Shown here piece by piece: positions 17,510 through 26,352 of a stretch of DNA of 64,000 bases. How positions within the stretch are numbered: the first letter of the stretch is position 1; every line of letters begins with the position of its first letter. Under the pieces are notes generated by a model, which had not been told where the DNA came from, did no database searches, and saw only the letters and a list, made by a program, of their open reading frames with translations. This DNA is from Paenibacillus xylanexedens (GTDB lineage Bacteria; Bacillota; Bacilli; Paenibacillales; Paenibacillaceae): NCBI RefSeq assembly GCF_001908275.1, contig NZ_CP018620.1, positions 4,402,001-4,466,000 on the forward strand, given 5' to 3'. Position numbers and translations under genes: made by a program.

Positions 17510-18385
17510 ATGAGAATTATTCGATTTCTGGACGGACAACAGAAGTGGCTGGCAGCCGTTACGGATGATGAACAAGCGTATCGTTTGCCACAAGCAGATT
17601 TTATGACTTTGATCCATCAAGCAAGAAAGCAGGGGATTTCTCCAATTCAACTTGTTGAAAGCGCTTTTAAACCATCAAACAAGTTAACTGACGATTGGAC
17701 TTCCTTACATCTAATCACTCCATTGGAAGCTCCGGAAGTATGGGCGGCGGGTGTGACTTATCAGCGCAGCCGGGAAGCGCGAAATTATGAAGCAACGGAA
17801 GGCAAGCTAGATGCAAAGACCTTTTACGATAAAGTTTACGATGCCGAAAGACCGGAGATCTTTTTTAAATCTACAGCGGCCCGCACCGTCGGGCCCAATG
17901 AGGCTGTCACACTTCGCAGCGATTCCAATTGGCAGATCCCTGAGCCGGAGCTGGGGTTGGTGCTTGCCGGGGATGGCAGCATTGTGGGATACATCGTTGG
18001 CAATGACATGAGTTGCCGCGATATTGAAGGGGAGAATCCGCTATATCTACCGCAAGCAAAAATGTGGCGCAATTCCTGCTCGATAGGGCCAGCCATTCGT
18101 CTAGCGGAAACGGTGCAGAATCCATATGCGTTCAGCATCATCTGCGAAATATATCGCGAAGGTGAAATAGTTGTCAAAAGCGAGGCAAGCACAAGTGAGT
18201 TAAACCGAAAACTCGATGAGCTGGTCTCTTTTCTGGCCAGAGATAACGATCTCTTTGACGGTACGGTGTTATTAACAGGCACAAGCATTGTGCCCCCTAA
18301 TGATTTTACACTTGCACCAGGGGACCGCATTGAAATATCCATTAGCGATATCGGGACACTTATTAATCCAGTCATTTCAAACTAA
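17510..18385 (+). CDS. FAH-family 2-keto-3-deoxypentonate dehydratase
   Basis: A 291-residue fumarylacetoacetate-hydrolase-fold enzyme. The metal-site motif is PEPELGLVL (about 143-151), with EIFFKSTAARTVGPNE and DMSCRDIEGENPLYLPQAKMW beside it. The last two are characteristic of the subgroup that dehydrates 2-keto-3-deoxy-D-arabinonate/xylonate to 2-oxoglutarate semialdehyde (KdaD/XylX type). Its neighbours supply the step before (xylonate dehydratase) and after (semialdehyde dehydrogenase), which supports the call well. The start ATG 17510 has GGAGGCAAGC upstream. It is the first gene of a tight four-gene operon with gaps of 21, 16 and 63 bases. Confidence 0.85.
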   Translation: MRIIRFLDGQQKWLAAVTDDEQAYRLPQADFMTLIHQARKQGISPIQLVESAFKPSNKLTDDWTSLHLITPLEAPEVWAAGVTYQRSREARNYEATEGKLDAKTFYDKVYDAERPEIFFKSTAARTVGPNEAVTLRSDSNWQIPEPELGLVLAGDGSIVGYIVGNDMSCRDIEGENPLYLPQAKMWRNSCSIGPAIRLAETVQNPYAFSIICEIYREGEIVVKSEASTSELNRKLDELVSFLARDNDLFDGTVLLTGTSIVPPNDFTLAPGDRIEISISDIGTLINPVISN

Positions 18386-18406
18386 TGTACAAGGAGGATG
18401 AATGCA

Positions 18407-19873
18407 ATGACCACATTTCAGGTAGAGCAGACATACAGCAATTACATTAACGGAGAATGGGTGAAGGCGACATCCGGTGAAACCGAACCGAGCATCAACC
18501 CGGCGAATCGGAAGGAGGTAGTTGGCTACGTACCCACCTCCGGCGTAGAGGATCTGAACCGGGCTGTCGCAGCGGCGAAGGAAGCAGCAAAAGATTGGCG
18601 GAGGTTATCGGGTGCGGAACGCGGCAATTATCTATTTCAGGCAGCCAATGTGCTGGAACGCCGGGCCGATGAAGTTGCAGAGGCGATGACCAGGGAAATG
18701 GGCAAAACACTCCCAGAAGCCAAAGGAGAGACACTGCGCGGTGTCGCGATCTTAAGGTATTACGCCGGAGAAGGCATGCGAAAAACCGGTGATGTCATTC
18801 CATCAACGGACAGCGAAGCACTGATGTTTACGACCCGCGTACCCCTTGGCGTTGTAGGGGTTATTGCTCCTTGGAATTTCCCGGTAGCCATTCCGATTTG
18901 GAAAACGGCTCCGGCCTTGATCTACGGTAATACGGTTGTGTTGAAGCCTGCTCAGGAAACTGCGGTCACTGCGGCTAAAGTAATGGAATGTTTTGAAGAG
19001 GCGGGCATTCCGGCAGGCGTTCTTAATCTGGTATGCGGCAGAGGTTCAGTGATCGGATCTGCACTTGCTGAGCATCCGGATGTGGGCGGAATAACGTTCA
19101 CAGGCTCCAATGAAGTCGGCAAACGGGTCGGCGGCGCAGCACTGGCACGTGGGGCTAAGTATCAACTTGAAATGGGTGGGAAAAACCCGATTATTATCGC
19201 GGCTGACGCTGACCTGGATTTGGCTGTGGAAGCCACGATCAGCGGTGGGTTGAAATCGACCGGGCAAAAATGTACGGCCACCAGCAAGGTCATTATTGAA
19301 CGAAAAGTATACGATGCCTTCAAAGAAAAGCTGCTCTCGCAAATCCAGGAAATTCGGCTGGGTGACGGCATGTCTTCTGGAAGCTGGATGGGTCCATGTG
19401 CAAGCGAAGGACAGCTCAATACCGTGCTGAGTTATATTCAAAAAGGCCAAGATGAAGGTGCCGTTCTGCTCACTGGCGGAAAAAGAGGGGACGGTCCGGG
19501 ACTAGAAGAGGGATTCTATGTGCAGCCGACCGTATTTGAAGGGGTCGAATCCCATATGTCCATCGCCCGGGAAGAAATCTTTGGCCCGGTTCTGGCCTTG
19601 ATTGCGGTAGATTCCCTGAAGGAAGCGATCGAAGCGGCTAATGATAGCGATTATGGCTTGAGTGCTTCCATCTATACGCAGAACGTCGGAGCCATGTTGT
19701 CTTTCATCCGGGACATGGATGCAGGACTGGTCAGAATTAATGCAGAAACAGCCGGCGTAGAGCTGCAGGCTCCGTTTGGCGGAATGAAGATGTCAAGTTC
19801 ACACTCCAGAGAACAGGGGCAAGCGGCTATCGAGTTTTTCACGGCCATCAAAACGGTCTTTGTGAAGTCATAA
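18407..19873 (+). CDS. 2-oxoglutarate-semialdehyde dehydrogenase (ALDH family)
   Basis: A 488-residue aldehyde dehydrogenase. The start is ATG 18407, since AAGGAGG is 9 bases upstream, while ATG 18398 directly abuts it. Motifs: [18 protein letters not shown] and [13 protein letters not shown] for cofactor binding, [11 protein letters not shown], Glu255 in LEMGGKNP, catalytic Cys289 in TGQKCTATS, and EEIFGPVL. The closest family I recognise is YcbD/GucD-type ketoglutarate-semialdehyde dehydrogenase, which makes 2-oxoglutarate. It is located between the two dehydratases of the pentonate route. Confidence 0.9.
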   Translation: MTTFQVEQTYSNYINGEWVKATSGETEPSINPANRKEVVGYVPTSGVEDLNRAVAAAKEAAKDWRRLSGAERGNYLFQAANVLERRADEVAEAMTREMGKTLPEAKGETLRGVAILRYYAGEGMRKTGDVIPSTDSEALMFTTRVPLGVVGVIAPWNFPVAIPIWKTAPALIYGNTVVLKPAQETAVTAAKVMECFEEAGIPAGVLNLVCGRGSVIGSALAEHPDVGGITFTGSNEVGKRVGGAALARGAKYQLEMGGKNPIIIAADADLDLAVEATISGGLKSTGQKCTATSKVIIERKVYDAFKEKLLSQIQEIRLGDGMSSGSWMGPCASEGQLNTVLSYIQKGQDEGAVLLTGGKRGDGPGLEEGFYVQPTVFEGVESHMSIAREEIFGPVLALIAVDSLKEAIEAANDSDYGLSASIYTQNVGAMLSFIRDMDAGLVRINAETAGVELQAPFGGMKMSSSHSREQGQAAIEFFTAIKTVFVKS

Positions 19874-19889
19874 ACTGTGGGAGGCTATC

Positions 19890-21866
19890 ATGTACGAACA
19901 GATTACGTCGATTATGGGAGAGACCGCGTCCAACTGCTTCGATATCATAGCACATGCTCCAGGGGCTGTCGGACGTCTACCTTTAACGGATGATTTGCTG
20001 CGGAATGCTCCAAGCGGCGACTTGTTTGGCATGTCCCAGAATGTTGGAATGGGCTGGAAGCCCGGGGAATTGAACGGAAAACAATTTCTGATCTTGAGTA
20101 CACAAGGTGGCATACGCAATGAAGACGGCAGCCCGGCAGCACTCGGTTACCATACCGGCCACTGGGAGGTCGGCCTGCTGATGAAGGCTGCCGCAGAAGA
20201 ACTGTCAAGCCGGGGAGGAATCCCGTTTGCCGGATATGTCAGCGATCCGTGTGACGGCAGATCACAGGGGACGACCGGCATGTTTGACTCGCTTCCGTAC
20301 CGGAACGATGCCGCTATGGTATTTCGCAGACTGATTCGCTCGCTGCCAACGCGTAAAGGCGTGCTTGGTGTCGCCACTTGTGACAAAGGTCTTCCAGCGA
20401 TGATGCTCGCGCTTGCAGGCATGCCGCAATTACCTGGCGTAATCGTTCCCGGTGGCGTCACACTTCCGCCTACCGATGGAGAGGACGCCGGTAAAATTCA
20501 GACCATCGGTGCACGGTACGTCAACGGGGAGCTTTCTCTGGAAATGGCGTCCGATTTAGGATGCCGAGCTTGTGCTACACCGGGAGGAGGCTGTCAGTTT
20601 CTAGGTACCGCGGCTACAGCCCAGGTTGTAGCCGAGGCAATGGGTATGACAGTGCCACATGCCGCGCTTGCACCTTCCGGGCAGCCCATCTGGTTTGAAA
20701 TGGCGCGCCAATCGTCACGTGCACTCATCCATATGGAGTCTCAGGGGATGAGGATGGCAGACATTGTCACGGATGCATCCATTCGCAATGCGATGACCGT
20801 TCATGCTGCGTTTGGCGGATCGACCAATCTGCTTCTTCACATACCGGCGATTGCCCATGCCGCCGGTTTAACCGTACCCACGGTACAGGACTGGATACAG
20901 GTCAACAAAAATGTTCCGAGGCTGGTTAGTGCCCTGCCAAACGGACCGATCTTTTATCCGACCATACGTGTCTTTCAGGCTGGAGGTGTACCAGAGGTCA
21001 TGCTTCACCTCAGACAGCTGGGTCTGTTGGATGAGTCTGTACCAACGGTTACAGGTACGTCATTGGGGCAGGTACTGGACTGGTGGGAATCGTCGGAACG
21101 CCGTCATCTCATGCGGAAGCAGTTGAAAGAGCAGGACGGCATCGATCCGGACAGTGTCATCATGAGTGTAGAACACGCTCAGCAGCTTGGAATCTCATCG
21201 ACCGTAACATTTCCAACCGGGAATATCGCTCCAGAAGGTTCTGTTATCAAATCCACCTCTATTGATCCTGATGTGCTGGATGAGCATGGCGTATACCGTC
21301 ATCGCGGCAGAGCAAAGGTGTTCACCACCGAACGTGAGGCGATCCATGCGATTAAGACCGGAGGTATTCTGGCGGGCGACGTTGTTGTACTTCTCGGGCG
21401 AGGTCCATCGGGAACCGGAATGGAGGAGACGTACCAGCTTACATCTGCGCTTAAACATTTACCTTTTGGCAAATACGTTTCACTGATTACGGATGCCCGG
21501 TTCTCCGGTGTTTCCACCGGAGCGTGTATTGGTCATGTTGGCCCCGAAGCGCTGGCAGGCGGGCCGATTGGCAAGCTGCGGAACGGAGACCTGATTGACA
21601 TCGCGGTTGATCGTAACACGCTGGAGGGTAGCATTAACTTTGTCGGAGAAGGCGAATTGGAGTTTTCACCGGAGGAAGGTGCTCTCATCCTGGCACAAAG
21701 GCCCTTTCATCCAGATATGAGGCCTGATGAGGCTTTGCCGGATGATACAAAGCTCTGGGCTGCATTGCAATCGGTCAGCGGTGGGACTTGGAGAGGGAAT
21801 GTATATGATGTAGAGCGGATCGTAACCGCCCTGGAAGCCGGCAAAAAAGCGCTAGGCTGGTACTGA
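19890..21866 (+). CDS. D-xylonate dehydratase, YjhG/YagF type (IlvD/Edd family)
   Basis: A 658-residue Fe-S dehydratase, the length of the E. coli YjhG/YagF xylonate dehydratases and longer than IlvD. Cluster cysteines are visible in [25 protein letters not shown] and [34 protein letters not shown] and the C-terminal [22 protein letters not shown] are family motifs, the latter with the catalytic Ser/Thr loop. It would dehydrate xylonate to 2-keto-3-deoxyxylonate. GGGAGG precedes ATG 19890. Xylose dehydrogenase and xylonolactonase are not in the window, so the entry substrate could be xylonate itself or another pentonate. Confidence 0.88.
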   Translation: MYEQITSIMGETASNCFDIIAHAPGAVGRLPLTDDLLRNAPSGDLFGMSQNVGMGWKPGELNGKQFLILSTQGGIRNEDGSPAALGYHTGHWEVGLLMKAAAEELSSRGGIPFAGYVSDPCDGRSQGTTGMFDSLPYRNDAAMVFRRLIRSLPTRKGVLGVATCDKGLPAMMLALAGMPQLPGVIVPGGVTLPPTDGEDAGKIQTIGARYVNGELSLEMASDLGCRACATPGGGCQFLGTAATAQVVAEAMGMTVPHAALAPSGQPIWFEMARQSSRALIHMESQGMRMADIVTDASIRNAMTVHAAFGGSTNLLLHIPAIAHAAGLTVPTVQDWIQVNKNVPRLVSALPNGPIFYPTIRVFQAGGVPEVMLHLRQLGLLDESVPTVTGTSLGQVLDWWESSERRHLMRKQLKEQDGIDPDSVIMSVEHAQQLGISSTVTFPTGNIAPEGSVIKSTSIDPDVLDEHGVYRHRGRAKVFTTEREAIHAIKTGGILAGDVVVLLGRGPSGTGMEETYQLTSALKHLPFGKYVSLITDARFSGVSTGACIGHVGPEALAGGPIGKLRNGDLIDIAVDRNTLEGSINFVGEGELEFSPEEGALILAQRPFHPDMRPDEALPDDTKLWAALQSVSGGTWRGNVYDVERIVTALEAGKKALGWY

Positions 21867-21929
21867 TATCTACCTTTCGTGAATCTGCTGTTGTACAGAT
21901 CATTACTTTCATACCGGAGGTTTTCTTCC

Positions 21930-23546
21930 ATGAATAAGATCAAGAAAATGATCACCAATCCCATCCTGCCCGGTTTCCATCCCGATCCGTCCATATGCCG
22001 AGCAGGGGAGGATTATTATATCGCCACTTCCACCTTTGAATGGTTCCCTGGTGTACGAATTCACCATTCCCGGGATCTGGTTCATTGGCGGCCCATCGCT
22101 TCTCCGCTGACTCGTGTAACGCAGTTGAACATGGAGGGCAACATTAATTCCGGAGGCGTATGGGCACCCTGTCTTAGTTACAACAACGGTGTGTTTTACC
22201 TGATCTACACCGATGTCAAAAGCCGGGTAGGCGCTTTTAAAGATACCCATAATTACCTTGTGACAGCAACGGATATCGAGGGCCCTTGGTCCGATTCGGT
22301 GTATCTGAACAGCAGCGGTTTTGATCCTTCCCTGTTTCATGATGAAGACGGACGTAAATGGCTGGTCAATATGATATGGGATCACCGTAAGGGAAAAAAC
22401 CGGTTTGCAGGCATCGTTCTTCAGGAATATTCCGTCCAGGAACATAAGCTGATCGGACCGGCCGTTAACATATTTAAGGGAACAGAATTAGGCCTGACCG
22501 AAGCACCCCACCTGTATAAACACAACGACTATTATTATCTCATTACGGCTGAAGGTGGAACCGGTTATGAGCATGCGGTTACCGCAGCACGTTCCCGTAC
22601 GTTACAAGGTCCTTATGAGGTCGATCCTGCCAATCCGATCCTCACTTCATACGGCAGACCGGATTTGGCTCTGCAAAAGGCAGGCCACGGTAGTCTGGTC
22701 GAAACGCATACCGGCGAATGGTACATGGCTCATCTGGTGGGACGACCCGTTCATCACAAATATTGCATTCTTGGACGTGAGACCGCACTTCAGCCATGTA
22801 CGTGGAGTGAGGACGGCTGGCTGAGACTTGCGAGCGGTGACCGATATCCGGAGGTTCAGGTGCCTGCACCGATGATCCAGTCCCATCCGTTTGAGCCGAT
22901 TGCTGAAATGGATCATTTCGATCACTTTGAGCTTCGGCATGATTGGAATACACTTCGCATTCCACCCGATTTGACTTGGCTCAGCTTGACGGAACGTCCC
23001 GGTTACTTACGCTTGCACGGCATGGAGTCGATGAGTTCAACGCACAGGCAAAGCATGATCGCACGGAGACTTCAGGCCTTGGAGTGTGAAGCAGAGACGT
23101 GTCTGGAATTTGCGCCGGACCATCCACAGCAAATGGCAGGATTGATTTTGTACTACGATACCCAGGACTATCTCTACTTACGTGTAACTTATCATGAGGA
23201 GAAAGGGCTCTGCCTGGGGATCATTCAGTCCAAATACGGGGTATACGACGAACTGCTGGAGGATATTCCGCTAGAGTTGGTGAGCACGCTCCATTTAAAG
23301 GCTGTGGTGGATCAAGATCGCGCTCGCTTTTATTATGCGTTAAATAGTGATTCATCCTGGAATACAGCAGGCGAGTGGGTTGATATCACACATCTGTCCG
23401 ATGAATCTCCAGAGTATATCCGGTTTACGGGAACCTATATCGGTCTTTGTGTACAGGATCTTGGTGGAACCCGAAAACATGCCGATTTTGATTACTTTAT
23501 GTATAAAGAAACAAAGCATGCAGCTGGTGTATTGGAAAACATGTGA
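21930..23546 (+). CDS. xynB: GH43 beta-xylosidase
   Basis: A 538-residue GH43 enzyme, close in size to B. subtilis XynB, with no signal peptide. The start is ATG 21930 with CGGAGG 9 bases upstream; the frame is open to 21879 but lacks a ribosome site. NPILPGFHPDPSICR carries the catalytic base, SGFDPSLFHDEDGR the middle Asp and LTEAPHLYK the acid Glu. The C-terminal 200 residues (from about 330) form the beta-sandwich typical of this subgroup. It frees D-xylose from xylo-oligosaccharides inside the cell and is the last gene of the operon, linking hydrolysis to oxidative xylose use. Confidence 0.93.
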   Translation: MNKIKKMITNPILPGFHPDPSICRAGEDYYIATSTFEWFPGVRIHHSRDLVHWRPIASPLTRVTQLNMEGNINSGGVWAPCLSYNNGVFYLIYTDVKSRVGAFKDTHNYLVTATDIEGPWSDSVYLNSSGFDPSLFHDEDGRKWLVNMIWDHRKGKNRFAGIVLQEYSVQEHKLIGPAVNIFKGTELGLTEAPHLYKHNDYYYLITAEGGTGYEHAVTAARSRTLQGPYEVDPANPILTSYGRPDLALQKAGHGSLVETHTGEWYMAHLVGRPVHHKYCILGRETALQPCTWSEDGWLRLASGDRYPEVQVPAPMIQSHPFEPIAEMDHFDHFELRHDWNTLRIPPDLTWLSLTERPGYLRLHGMESMSSTHRQSMIARRLQALECEAETCLEFAPDHPQQMAGLILYYDTQDYLYLRVTYHEEKGLCLGIIQSKYGVYDELLEDIPLELVSTLHLKAVVDQDRARFYYALNSDSSWNTAGEWVDITHLSDESPEYIRFTGTYIGLCVQDLGGTRKHADFDYFMYKETKHAAGVLENM

Positions 23547-23615
23547 CGGTCTTTTGCAAGGAGCAGGGGACAATCCAAAGAGGTCCAGGTCACATATTTA
23601 TCCATGTGAAATTAA

Positions 23616-23756
23616 AAGTTATCAGCGGGTTTTAATTTTAAAAAGGAACATTATTCCATATCATCAGTTGATATTGTTAGGGACAAAAATGGAAATGAGA
23701 GGCCGGTCGGATTTAACCGTGCGAGATTTAACTCTGAACTCTTGAAAACAAAATGA
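23616..23756 (+). pseudogene. Unrecognised C-terminal coding remnant
   Basis: A 46-codon open stretch without a start ends at TGA 23756 and reads ...SVDIVRDKNGNERP, then VGFNRARFNSELLKTK. The composition is protein-like, and a frame shift near 23630 would join it to HVKLKVISGF upstream. I cannot name the family. Position at the edge of a toxin/immunity cluster suggests a decayed toxin or immunity tail. From 23547 to 23615 I see nothing else. Confidence 0.35.
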
Positions 23757-23757
23757 T

Positions 23758-23797
23758 AAAAGACCTTACGTTTGCTTTGAAACGTTAAGGTCTTTTT
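23758..23797. terminator. Terminator hairpin
   Basis: AAAAGACCTTACGTTT pairs with AAACGTTAAGGTCTTTT (one bulged T) and is followed by TTTTT on the forward strand and A/T-rich sequence on the other. Confidence 0.8.
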
Positions 23798-23821
23798 ATC
23801 TTTTGGGCAATCGAAGAATTC

Positions 23822-24164
23822 TCAGCCTATTTTTTCAATACTCACAACGGTTCTAATGGGTGGCAAGGGTTCTAGTTGGTCAAAGCCAGCAGTGATTCTT
23901 ACTCTTTGCCCTACTTCAATTGTTTCATATGTTTCTCTATTGACCAAATAATACGAAGCTTCCTGATCTTGTGCTAGTTTTATAAAATCCTCAAGATTTC
24001 CATTCTCCAGATCTTCCTTACTTATACTTTGTAGTACAAGAAATTTATACTTGTCATTTTCATACAGTGCCCTCGAAAACTGGATAATTCTCTTTCTCAT
24101 CCTTGTTAGAACAGCCCGCAAATATAATCATACTAATGAAGATAAACAATATTATTTTTTTCAT
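23822..24164 (-). pseudogene. Frameshifted lipoprotein with DUF3221-like domain
   Basis: A good ribosome site (GGAGG, 5-base spacing) precedes ATG 24164 on the reverse strand. The first 34 codons give a lipoprotein signal (MKKIILFIFISMIIFAGCSN) and the start of the mature protein (...PVFEGTV), then TGA at 24060-24062. The rest continues in another frame as YENDKYKFLVLQSISKEDLE... and ends with ETIEVGQRVRITAG, a pattern of DUF3221 (YobA-like) proteins. One inserted or two deleted bases near 24063 explain the break. Without the shift the product would be about 114 residues. Either a recent pseudogene or a sequence error. Confidence 0.65.
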
Positions 24165-24337
24165 AATGACCTCCTTAATTTGAAATAAAGTTTTCCCCTT
24201 GCTTTTAAGTATACCCTACATAAAAAAAGCAAATTATTACTAAAAGGTAATTCATACGAAAAAAGTATGCAACATGGCATGAGAATTCCTTTAAATAATA
24301 AGTCCCTAGAGTAGAAAAAACAAAAAAAGAGGTCACG

Positions 24338-24640
24338 ATGATGGATATCCTAAAATGGATTCAAAGCTGGTATTATGAAAACTGTGACGGTGATTGGGAG
24401 CATTTATACGGTGTGCGAATTGATACGGTAGATAACCCTGGTTGGTCTGTCGAAATCGATTTGACGGATACCTATTTAGAAGATGTGCCATTTGATTCGA
24501 TTGAAGAAGAGAGAAATGAAGAAGATTGGTTCTACTGTATCGTGAGAGATGGAGTGTTTCACAGTGCAGGGGGAGCAAAAAATTTAGAAGAGATGCTTAA
24601 TTGCTTCAAAAATTGGGCTTCAAGTTTGGATAGAAGTTAA
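24338..24640 (+). CDS. Imm53-family immunity protein
   Basis: A 100-residue acidic soluble protein. WIQSWYYENCDGDWEHLYGVRI, the DNPGW motif and the tail GGAKNLEEMLNCFKNW match the Imm53 immunity family found beside contact-dependent and Rhs/WapA-type toxins. AAGAGG lies 5 bases before ATG 24338 (8 before ATG 24341, equally possible). No intact toxin adjoins it, so it looks like an orphan immunity gene kept after toxin loss or used against kin toxins. Confidence 0.75.
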   Translation: MMDILKWIQSWYYENCDGDWEHLYGVRIDTVDNPGWSVEIDLTDTYLEDVPFDSIEEERNEEDWFYCIVRDGVFHSAGGAKNLEEMLNCFKNWASSLDRS

Positions 24641-24681
24641 TAATGCACTAACCAGCGGGAGTAATCTAAGGAGAGAACCAG

Positions 24682-25413
24682 ATGTATCTAAAAGGATTCA
24701 ATTTGGATTTACCTTATATTGTAGATGATGAGAATATTGAATCTATAATGAAAAAACAAAAATGTGAGTACAACGAAGCAACGAAATTAGATTATGCGTT
24801 GAATTGGAAATGGAAAAGACGCTCTTTTAGTTTGGAAACTCGCTGTATTACAGCGATGTATGAACGTCTATTTGAGAAATACAAAACGAAAGATTGTTGG
24901 AAAGTACTAATAGAATGTGTAGAAAACATTTCGGATGAACGTATTGTTAACGATTCTGGTGTGTGTTCGGTACCGATCCAATTTAGTTTGAATGACTTTA
25001 GTGGAAAAAATGAGTTGGAGAAAAAAAAGGCTACGCTTCGCCTGCTAATGGAAGGCATAGAGAAACTTGCTCTACGTAATAATTGGGATATTGATCCATT
25101 TAGGGAGATAGCTTTGCAAATCGAGGAGTTAGATTATGTAAATGAATGGACTTGGAAAAAAGACGTGAAGAGCCCTAATAAGAAGTACAATGCTAGAGTC
25201 ATATGTCATCATAATGTAGATAGCATGGATATATTCCTATGTATTTTACAACGTGATGGTACGCAAGTACTTTTAGAGAAGGTCATATCAGAACAACCAG
25301 ATGAATTCGCCTATGCTAAACATCTAGGTGAACTTACATGGGTATCTGATTTTGAAGTTGCTTTAATTAATAAAACAGGTACTGAAAGGCACTCTGCAAC
25401 CCTGAAACATTAA
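24682..25413 (+). CDS. Uncharacterised soluble protein in immunity cluster
   Basis: A 243-residue protein with AAGGAGAG before ATG 24682; no signal peptide or membrane segment. It is rich in Trp, Lys and Glu (for example ALNWKWKRRSF and EWTWKKDVKSPNKKYNAR). I do not recognise the family. It sits 41 bases after the Imm53 gene, and its 3-prime end overlaps a decayed toxin fragment in another frame, which makes an immunity role likely but unproven. The last residues may be non-native if the toxin junction arose by recombination. Confidence 0.6.
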   Translation: MYLKGFNLDLPYIVDDENIESIMKKQKCEYNEATKLDYALNWKWKRRSFSLETRCITAMYERLFEKYKTKDCWKVLIECVENISDERIVNDSGVCSVPIQFSLNDFSGKNELEKKKATLRLLMEGIEKLALRNNWDIDPFREIALQIEELDYVNEWTWKKDVKSPNKKYNARVICHHNVDSMDIFLCILQRDGTQVLLEKVISEQPDEFAYAKHLGELTWVSDFEVALINKTGTERHSATLKH

Positions 25414-25762
25414 TTATTTGGCCGTTAGAAAAAATAGTCGAATCCTCTATTAAGAAGACTATAACAAAATCTGCAGTAAAAGAAATCAAAAAGGGAACGT
25501 CGTCTGCGGCAAAGAAAATGGGAGGGTCAGGAAAACAAGTTAGATGTACAGAGATAGCAAATGATGATACGGTTTCAACTTCATTGAGAGGTGAAATCAA
25601 ACGTGATCTAAATGTAATATGAGCAAGAAACACAAAAATGTAAGAGTCCACAGGGGATACCAATGCAGGATAAACGTGGTTACAAGGTAAGAAGAGGTTA
25701 CGAAAACAGTGTTTAAAATATTCAAAAACTATGAGATGTAATACAGATACGATATTAAATGA
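25395..25762 (+). pseudogene. Decayed polymorphic-toxin C-terminus
   Basis: Without any start codon the frame reads NPETLIIWPLEKIVESSIKK, then ...SAAKKMGGSGKQ, then TSLRGEIKRDLNVI, then TGA at 25620. After frame changes it continues as ARNTKM, VRVHRGYQ, RGY and NSV, ending near HEM-YRYDIK. As I recall them, intact Rhs/WapA-type toxins carry SLRGEIKRD...IRxGNTKxxRVPxGYQxAHKRGYE...LQxxxxHKxQHxYD (the polymorphic toxin type 8-like layout). Several stops and shifts show that this copy is dead. It explains the 378-base gap before the next gene. Confidence 0.6.
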
Positions 25763-25791
25763 AAAATGATAAAACATGATTAGGAGGAAAT

Positions 25792-26166
25792 ATGAATCAA
25801 AAAGAATTGGAATCTGTTATCAATCGCCCTGCAAGTATTCGTTATGAATACTTCATCAAAAAAGTAGTAGATACAGAGGAAGTGTGGGGTCTTTATGAGA
25901 ATGGGTGGTCAGTTACTGAAGATGAGAAAGGCAACAAATCACTTCCATTTTGGCCTAAAAAAGAATTCGCGGAGTACTGTGCAACCGATGATTGGAAAAT
26001 TTATTCAAGTGAACGTATCGATTTGTACGAATTCATAGACGAATTTCTGCCAAACTTAAAGACAGAGGGTTACAAACCATCAATATTCTTTAATAAAGTT
26101 GATTCTGCTGTACTGAATGTCGAGATACTAATTGAGGATTTGAAGGCAGAACTCGAAAGATATTAA
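25792..26166 (+). CDS. DUF2750-family protein, probable immunity protein
   Basis: A 124-residue acidic protein with TTAGGAGGAAAT before ATG 25792. MNQKELESVINRPASIRYEYFIKKVVDTEEVWGLYENGW and the central FWPKKEFAEYCATDDW are typical of DUF2750. Function is not established in general; its place directly behind a dead toxin C-terminus fits an immunity partner. A terminator lies 128 bases downstream. Confidence 0.75.
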   Translation: MNQKELESVINRPASIRYEYFIKKVVDTEEVWGLYENGWSVTEDEKGNKSLPFWPKKEFAEYCATDDWKIYSSERIDLYEFIDEFLPNLKTEGYKPSIFFNKVDSAVLNVEILIEDLKAELERY

Positions 26167-26293
26167 TCTCATTTGGACAAATTTAAGCTACGGACAAGAC
26201 CATTGTGTCATCTCCGATTAAACAATAAATAATTGTGATTTGTGAAATTGGCGATTGCTGTGATGCATATAAGGTAACATATCGTCCCATTAG

Positions 26294-26318
26294 AAGTCGC
26301 TAATATAGCGACTTTTTA
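26294..26318. terminator. Terminator between the DUF2750 and TetR genes
   Basis: AAGTCGCTA-ata-TAGCGACTT followed by TTT. A sister hairpin of almost the same sequence ends the SDR gene at 27926. Confidence 0.85.
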
Positions 26319-26352
26319 TGTATGCATCTAATTTTAATCAACTTACTCGTGA

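Noticed and set aside
23347..23745. Open frame overlapping the end of the beta-xylosidase
   Set aside because: It overlaps the real gene in another frame, lacks a ribosome site, and the better coding signal after 23616 is in a different frame.
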